Assembly (NCBI GenBank): GCA_963693085.1
Contig: OY856410.1
Location: forward strand, 565,598,406 to 565,662,405
DNA from: Alisma plantago-aquatica
Lineage: Eukaryota; Streptophyta; Magnoliopsida; Alismatales; Alismataceae
Length of the DNA: 64,000 nucleotides
Direction of reading: 5' to 3'
Numbering within the stretch: position 1 is the stretch's first letter; every line of letters starts with the position of its first letter. Shown in pieces: positions 57,171 through 64,000 of this stretch. The notes below the pieces were generated by a model that made no database searches, had not been told where the DNA came from, and saw only the letters and a list, made by a program, of their open reading frames with translations. The position numbers were made by a program, and so were the translations under genes.

Positions 57171-57908
57171 CCTGGTAATGCATTCCTCTTATGGAGTGTG
57201 TGTTCAGATGGAAAATGTCTAAAACATTATTTTTTATTTTTAGTGGATGTGTAGTTTCTTTTACTGTAAAAATGTTAAAGATAAGATCCTCTGAAAAATG
57301 TTCATGATAAGGTCCTCGTGCCATTAATCATAAAGGTGCAATGTTGAAGGAAATATCATTAAACAAAGTGTTTGTAAATTAAAATAGTGTCATAGCTATT
57401 GCCAATAGTTCATTAAAAACACACACACAATATTGATAAAGTTTCCTACTCCAATAAGTTATTCATACTCAACGGATGTGAGGTCAAAATAGATTGTGAG
57501 AAAACTATGATAAGAATAGATTTGCTTCTTTGGCTATTATATTTTTCAGAATTTCCATAGGAATAGAGTGAAAGGGTATAAGCCCCCATTTCTAAAAAAT
57601 TGTTTGTTTAGGGATGATGGAACAATTAATCTATTATCAAATGATCAAGAGTCAGGATGCAGTAAGGTAATCTCTATTACCTGTCTTCCTTCTCTAGTTG
57701 AGGTAGATTCTAACTCTTGTTAAAAATAACATAATTGAAAGGGCTCGTCCATAGATTTAAGACAACACAACTCCTCAAAATGTTGCATGTACAAATGCAT
57801 TTATTTCAAAATTTCACAGAATACTTATATGAATAACTAACCTTACCAACTATTTGTGTACAAATATGTGATGGGACCTTTCTTTCAAATTCTACAACAA
57901 AGTCCTAC
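57171..57908. other. AT-rich DNA, no gene seen
   Basis: No recognisable feature apart from a short ACACACACA run near 57420. Confidence 0.5.
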
Positions 57909-59707
57909 CACTACAAAAGGTAGTATAAAGGCTAAACCATGGAAATATAGAGTATATCAAATAGAAGCAAACACAATATTTTTCCAGATTTTTATTAACA
58001 AGAAAAAGGTTTAAATAAATAAAAAAAGTCTAAAATTATTTTAAAAAATAAAAAAATATGTCATTTATCTAGTATTAAGGCAAGCAATGTGTTGAAAATT
58101 ACTCATTCCATCTTATATTACACTAACACACATAAATCTATAGAGAAAAAATGCATATTTTTTATTTTCAGCATTTTTAATAAATGAAAAAAATGAAAAA
58201 TATATATGTTTATACTATATTTTTGTTTGTATTTGTTCATATTAGTATTTGGTATAGCTTTTTCTACTAAACCTAAGTTAGATACCTATTATTAATAGTA
58301 CTTATTGTATTATTATGAATTTTATATTAATTAGTGAAATTATGTGATAATATTAATTAATAGTAGTAGATCTAGTGATACATTAGTATATCTACATAAA
58401 ATAATCATAGATCTATGGTTAAATAGCATTAATACAAAGTTTTTTGGAGTAGATCTAGATTTTGGGTGTATTTAGAGAATTTTGGAGAAGTTATATGGTG
58501 AAAATAGAAGGAAATAGAGAGGGGAGGGGTTAGAGAAGATGAGAAATGAAAGAAATAAAGAAAACATACCTTGACCAGGGCTGATTCGAGCTCCAAGGAA
58601 AGAAATCACCTCAAATCTACAAGTTGCTCCACTCAAACAGTAACAACAAGCTCAGGTTTGTGTAAATCAACATGTCGGGCCACAATACCGCCTGTATCGC
58701 CCGTAAGTGGGGCTTTTTGTAGCGGTAACCCTCGATTTTCAGTGGTAAATGGCGGTTTTACCGGTAAGTCCACCGGTATACCGATATTTATGGTACCAGT
58801 GGCAGACTTTCTTAAATTGATGCTCGATGACGTCGATATCGGTATTTTGACCAGTATATCGACGATACCGGCGATATCTCTTTCCTTGGTATAGAGAACC
58901 AGCGCGCCACTCAACATACAACTGATGTGAGTTAGTAATTTCCTATGTTGTGATATGTTTGTTGTAAATTGAATATTATTGCATAAGTGTCTAAACATGA
59001 GTTTATGGATTGTGTTAGTAAAGTTCCATATCCTAATTCTTGCATTTTGTCATCAACATCCTTCATCGAAATCTCCAAAAATAGGACAGATTCCTTACCT
59101 CCCACATGATTGACCCTCCCCACATACCCAATATAGAATTTTATTGTAAAAAATATTGTATCTAGGTTTTGAGACCGCGCCTGTAGAATTTCATGATTTA
59201 AATCGTTCATTTTTGCGTTGATATCGCCAGGATTGCATCTATCAATATTTCTATCGGTATACCGATAAATATTGATATCCAAGCTATCGAAACGGCATCA
59301 GTATCGATGATTAAATTCTTTGGATTTGGAGAAGGAGAGACATCTGATATCGGGGTAGTAGAGGCAGAAGATTTTTGGGAGAGGAGATAAGAGCAAGATT
59401 TAAATCTGTGGGGGTTAAAATCTACTGCCACGCTAATATTGTTTTGAGGGGAAGGAAAATTTTGGGATAATTAGTATAGTGATACATGTAACATAATTTT
59501 AAGTAGTCATATTTATTTGTATGAAGAAAAATAGCATATAGCTTTAACAGCGGAACGAACGAATTATTTATGATGGAAAAAAATTTGACGTAAATAACTA
59601 AAAATATAACGATCACAAAAATTAGCCATCCTTTTTGTTGTGTCAATTGCGAACACAAATTTAGTACTTAGTAAATTTTGACGTTAATTGCTCATCTTTT
59701 TGTAGTG
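57909..59707. mobile_element. Candidate non-autonomous CACTA-type element
   Basis: The left end CACTACAAAAGG (57909-57920) opposes the right end CTTTTTGTAGTG (59696-59707), an inverted repeat of about 11 bp beginning CACTA. Flanking triplets are TAC and TGC, so the 3-bp duplication is imperfect or decayed. Subterminal phrases at the right (GACGT(T/A)AAT and GCCATCCTTTTTGTTG) repeat in the way CACTA subterminal regions do. The interior carries clusters of GGTATACCGATA-like palindromes and no transposase. Confidence 0.4.
58740..59330. repeat. Clusters of CGGTATACCG / CGATATCG palindromic motifs
   Basis: At 58740-58890 and 59215-59310 there are many variants of ACCGGTATACCGATA, TCGATATCGGTATT and CGATACCGGCGATATC. 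The two clusters lie about 400 bp apart and are in part inverted relative to each other, which suggests terminal regions of a further nested element. Confidence 0.5.
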
Positions 59708-61821
59708 TGCCACGAGCATTGTCATTACTCAGCCACGTTAAAGATCCTACCACTCCAAATTTACAAACACATACAAAAATAAGAAAAATAAGCAACCAAA
59801 AAGTAGAGAAGAAGCTAATTCATTCTTCATGGAAGGATATATATTATGTGGCATTTCATCTAGGAGATATGAGGATAGAATTGCATATTTTATGCTTTTG
59901 AACTTCTAAGGTTTAGTTTATGCTTTTGAGCTTCCAAGGTTTTGTGTTGAACATAATCACAAGAAGAATCGATAAGTGGATTGACTCTATAAGAAATCAC
60001 ATCGTAGGCTCTATTAGCAAACATAGCCACAAGTCAACCACAACTCTTGGATGAATGATACAATTAGTTGGAAGAGGGGATGTGTGGCCTCATAAAGCTT
60101 GTGTAGCCTCAAAGAACATGTCTTAGGAGAGAATCATAAAGAAGACAAATTGTTAACTGAGCTTTTTGGGGAATTCAAGAAAACGGTGTGTATGTTAAAA
60201 TGCTCAATCAATGTTGTTTTTTTTATTTAGCAATATCCCAAATGTTGAATATATTTCTTTTTCCTAACAAACAACTACCAAATAATTAGTTGAAATTTGA
60301 AAAAAAAAATGATTTACATTTTCATTTCAAATCAAATGTATACTAAATAGGAAAGCACGTCTAGGGCTTTTGATGCAATTTCAACATCACTTTTTGAAAG
60401 TGAATTGTTCCTTGTTTGCTTACGCTTTAGGCGTCCGCAATGATTCTCCCATTTTCACACCACCAACTTGCTTGGTAGGATTTTGTATGTCGAAGAACCT
60501 GGAGAAGAATAGTGATTAATTTAGTGATTGGAGAGGCTTGGCAAAAGAGCTGAAAGAATTTCCAGTGATGGTATTAAGTAAATCTTAGATTGTTTGTTCT
60601 TCATTCTCTATTTTTCTTGATCTTCCTCGATCCAATGTCTTCAACACAGGCTGCGATCGTGAACACAAGTTCTGTAGAAGTGACATGTGTTGGTTTATTA
60701 TATTAATTTGTACGATAAAAGCAATTGATCAACTCGTATTTGTTGTAGAACCACAGTCACGCATTTGCCTAGTGCACGCTCTTTGTTTTAGTCTTGGACT
60801 ATAATCAGGCAATTGGGGGTTTCTTTATGTCTGTTTATATCACCACCCTAAATGTAATGCGGGTGTGCTTCACTTTTAACGTGAATACTCATTTTGAGTA
60901 CTTTTGATTTTGTTACTACTTGACGGGATCTAGCTTCTTGTTTCTCTACCGCATCTTTTTTATGGTGTTACCCTCTGTGATTGATCATATTGGTCTAGGC
61001 ATAGGAGTGGGTGTAGAAATAGCTGAAGTGAAAAGGGAAATAAGTGTAGGGATATAAAGATTTGTTTTCACGTGTGTTCATAGATATTGAAACTTTTGAT
61101 GATTGTTGTTTTTGGAATCTAACTCGTGCTTCTTTTAGCTTGTCGGGGTTATTAGTTTTCCCTATTCTTTCCTTCTTACAGAAGTCAAATTGATGGAAGC
61201 ACTAATAATCTTTGGCTCGTGTGCTCGTTCAATCTATTGAAGTAGTTGATTTCTGATGATGGCTCTATTAGTTGAAGAGTTCCGGTTGTCATGCCATATG
61301 TGGCTTAATAAGTAATTAGCAACAAACTTTATCTGCAATGCAGTCATCATTTAATTTCTCTAGGGATCGGACTAGGTGTTTCTAGGTTTTAGTAGGCCTC
61401 AATCCTAAGTATATGCTTAAATAGGTTATTAGCAACGTTAAGGCCGAACACTAGCTGTAGTCAAATTGTGAAGCCAAACTTCCACAACCTCACCGACAAT
61501 TTCAAAGGCTTTCCTCAAGTCTCCCTCCTCTACATCTCTATCCAATCTACTATCAAATCTCTTGGATCTTCTTAAACTTCTTTGCTTAAGTATTCCATTC
61601 ACTCCTTCCTCTTTTGATATTCCTCTTCACCTCCTTCCTCTGCATCAACTTATCATACGACTCCTCAACATGATACCTTCGAGTTCTATTTTGTGCCTTG
61701 TGGGTCACTCTTATTATCATGTGTTGTTGGAAATTGCAACATGGGTGAATATTTTCCTAATGCATTTATTTTGACTAATATGTTAATAAATAAAATTAGT
61801 TATCTTATATTTAGAAGCAAT
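59708..61821. other. Unassigned DNA, no gene seen
   Basis: Unique-looking AT-rich sequence of about 2.1 kb. Open frames are short and show no domain. A few stretches (60420-60560 and 61480-61740) are less AT-rich but could not be matched to a protein family. Confidence 0.45.
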
Positions 61822-63102
61822 TGGTATTGTGTCTTAGTACTAGAATGGAGTAGTTTACTTATTTCAAAATAATATATTTGATGAAGTATTAGTACAAAGC
61901 TTGCTAATTGTTTCTTCACGGGGACAATCAACACCATTGTTGACAAATGTGTATACTAATGCATGTTACCTATACCTCATTCTTTTCATAATATTTCAGA
62001 TGTTCCCATTGGAAAAAAAATCATATTTCATTTCCAAACTTAACAAGTGTTTTTACCTAATCGTTTTTCTTACTTTGTTGTAGTACGTAAGACAATTAGC
62101 TTTCTAGATGGCAAGCTCATCTTCTCAAGGTTTGTACCTTCTCAATTCATTTTTTTGATCTTAGTATTATGCTTAAAAAAATTCTATAAAATTCTTTCCC
62201 ATGTCCTTTTTAGCAATTCTATACACTGGCTTGCATATTAGTGTAAATAATTACACAATTATAATAGTTAAAACTATATTAGTTATGTGATTGTCATCAC
62301 TGTGTTTGGAAAGGAACTCCAACATCGTTGCTAGATCCCTACATCTTTCTTATACTTTGAAAGTGTTCTCCATTTGAGATTCTTTATGGCACTATCTAAC
62401 AGTCCCACCTACTACTTTATTATATCTTTACGATACTACTAATATATTTTTAAGGGAATCTATTAGTTATTTGATGTGCCATTTACTTTAAAACCCACAA
62501 ACCTGCCATATTTACTGCCATGTTTGTGTCCAAATTTTTTTTGAATCTCTAAATTAACTCATCTATATTAAATCATTCATAAAGTGACCTAAATTACAAG
62601 TACAAATTGAACATATCCAATATAATTACCCTAAATCTGACTTGAGTTGACCAGAACATAACATTTCCTAGTGGCAGACTACTTAGAGTTGGGAGTTTTA
62701 TGTGATTGATTAACGAACAAAGTTTGTATTTTAATTTGAAACACCATTACCAGATGGATACTCTGAACAACAGTTTTAGTTTCTATGAACATCAATCATG
62801 GATGTACCATGTATGAATCGTGCTAAACCAACTTATGTGATAATTATATCCCAATGTCCTTATTTGACACAACAATCTCAGTTGTTCATAACATAAATCA
62901 TGGATGAAGATAAATAAACTGATTCAGTGGGATGAGACTAACTATGCTAAACCCACTAATCTTGTAGTGTTTATCTCAAGACTCTTAGTTGCCACCAAAT
63001 TTTCGATTCACTTTCTTATGAAATAAACAACTTTAGGTTCCAAATTTACACGAAGATGGAAATAAAAAATGTCACTCTTTACTTATAGTAAAATAGTGGG
63101 CA
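61822..63102. repeat. Dispersed repeat, copy 2 (mate at 22141-22921)
   Basis: It has the same start (TGGTATTGTGTCTTAGTACT) and end (AGTAAAATAGTGGGCA) as copy 1 and the same orientation, with an additional segment of about 450 bp at 62220-62690. The exon-like TTTGTTGTAG boundary is kept before the conserved ACAATTAGCTTTCTAGATGG segment, but the other acceptor has changed from CACAG to CACGG. Confidence 0.75.
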
Positions 63103-64000
63103 ATGTTTTAGAAAGCGGGAAGCGGGAGGCGTGCGCAGAGCACCTTGTGGCTGCTTGAGCGCCATGCGGCCGCTCAAGCGGGCACTTTTTGAAAAAGTGG
63201 ATACCTAAATTCTTCTATAATTTGATAAAAAGATATACATATTTGTATATAAGTAATATATTTATAAGGAAGTTTTATACTTATCTAGACAGCCTACACA
63301 ACAAAATATAGCACCCATATAGTTTTTGACACAGTTGTAATATGGTATTTGGGCAGTACTAATACCCAAATTGTTTACTTATACTGTAGTGAATATATTA
63401 ATAACTATATATACTAAAATGTAGTAAGCAGTAGAAGATATATAATGTATTAGTGTAGCTTATGCAGTAAACAAATAGAATATATATAATGTTTTAGCAT
63501 TAATATCCAATAAACAATAGGATATGTATTACACTATAGAATATATTAGTACATTATATTTATAAATGTAGAAAGGTAAAAAATACAATTTGTAGTAGAC
63601 AAGTAGATATTTATGTATGTATTATTGTATTATAGCATGCATTATACAGTAATGTATCATATTAAACAATGTATAGCAGCAATGTATTACATTATTACAG
63701 ACTTATAATGTTGTACATTATATTACATGCTAATAAAGTCCCCATTCACATACATAGATACTAGAAAAGTCAATATATAGTAGCAGCAGCAACATTTGAT
63801 GACAAAAAAATGAAAAAAGAAAGCAACTGTACAAAAATCCAGCGCCTAAAATTTAGGCAGCCAAAAGTGGGCGCTCAAACAAGGAATCAAGCAGGCAAAT
63901 AGGTGGGCAAGGCGGGTTTAGGTAGCCTCTTAATGGGTTTCTGCCTGAGTGGCCGCTCAAGGCGTCAACCAGGCAGTTGGGCCTCCTGGCCTCTCAGGTG
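63103..64000. mobile_element. Left part of a GC-ended inverted-repeat element (cut by window)
   Basis: A GC-rich segment (63115-63185: AAGCGGGAAGCGGGAGGCG, GGCCGCTCAAGCGGGC) begins immediately after copy 2 of the dispersed repeat, then 600 bp of AT-rich DNA, then GC-rich sequence again from 63838 to the window end. The right GC-rich part read on the minus strand has TTGAGCGGCCACTC, similar to the left CTTGAGCGCCATGCGGCC. The ends are thus probably terminal inverted repeats of one element. No protein is seen. Confidence 0.45.

Overview
The window looks like nuclear DNA from the repeat-rich intergenic part of a flowering-plant genome. It is AT-rich, has no bacterial-style operons, and no host protein-coding gene can be called with confidence. 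Nearly every recognisable piece is a plant transposable element: Ty3/gypsy (Athila-like and chromovirus-like), Ty1/copia (SIRE-like), a Cassandra TRIM carrying 5S rRNA sequence, a LINE-1-type element, a FAR1-type MULE, CACTA and hAT remnants, and Micron-like MITEs in TA microsatellites. The species cannot be named from the sequence.

Layout. 1-5.5 kb: a decayed Ptta/En/Spm transposase exon cluster abutting a decayed gypsy gag-protease element. 6.1-8.4 kb: a non-autonomous copia-like element and a 0.6 kb near-perfect palindrome. 9.1-10.0 kb: a complete Cassandra TRIM. 10-12.5 kb: AT-rich DNA with short tandem repeats. 12.5-14.7 kb: a CACTA-type end, CCT-rich sequence, and about 1 kb of mixed (ATC)/(GAT) trinucleotide repeat. 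15.0-21.3 kb: a probable FAR1-type MULE with a 21-bp minisatellite at one end and a dead but full-length transposase gene on the minus strand. 21.3-22.05 kb: two Micron-like MITEs, each bounded by (TA)n, with termini resembling those of the MULE. 24.3-29.6 kb: a young SIRE-like element in minus orientation with near-identical LTRs, a perfect 5-bp target duplication, and only part of gag inside. 29.7-44.2 kb: an LTR-internal-LTR-internal-LTR array of a large non-coding gypsy-type element (LTR about 3.5 kb, internal about 1.6 kb). One LTR carries a hAT-like MITE and another a 5'-truncated LINE with a 13-bp target duplication. 45.2-48.1 kb: a related solo-LTR-like block. 48.1-51.7 kb: the front of an Athila-like element, joined abruptly to the back of a chromovirus-like element and its 3' LTR (51.7-52.8 kb). 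53-57 kb: degenerate, locally duplicated DNA. 57.9-59.7 kb: a candidate CACTA-type element. The last 2 kb holds a second copy of a repeat first seen at 22 kb and the left part of a GC-ended inverted-repeat element cut by the window edge.

There is no gene pathway here; the coherent story is order of insertion. The gypsy array is oldest, the LINE and hAT MITE entered single LTR copies (the other copies preserve the empty sites), and the SIRE-like element is recent. The most interesting relationship is between the FAR1-type MULE, its repeated GAGTAAC motif, and the TA-targeting MITEs beside it. Coordinates of degenerate elements are estimates by eye.
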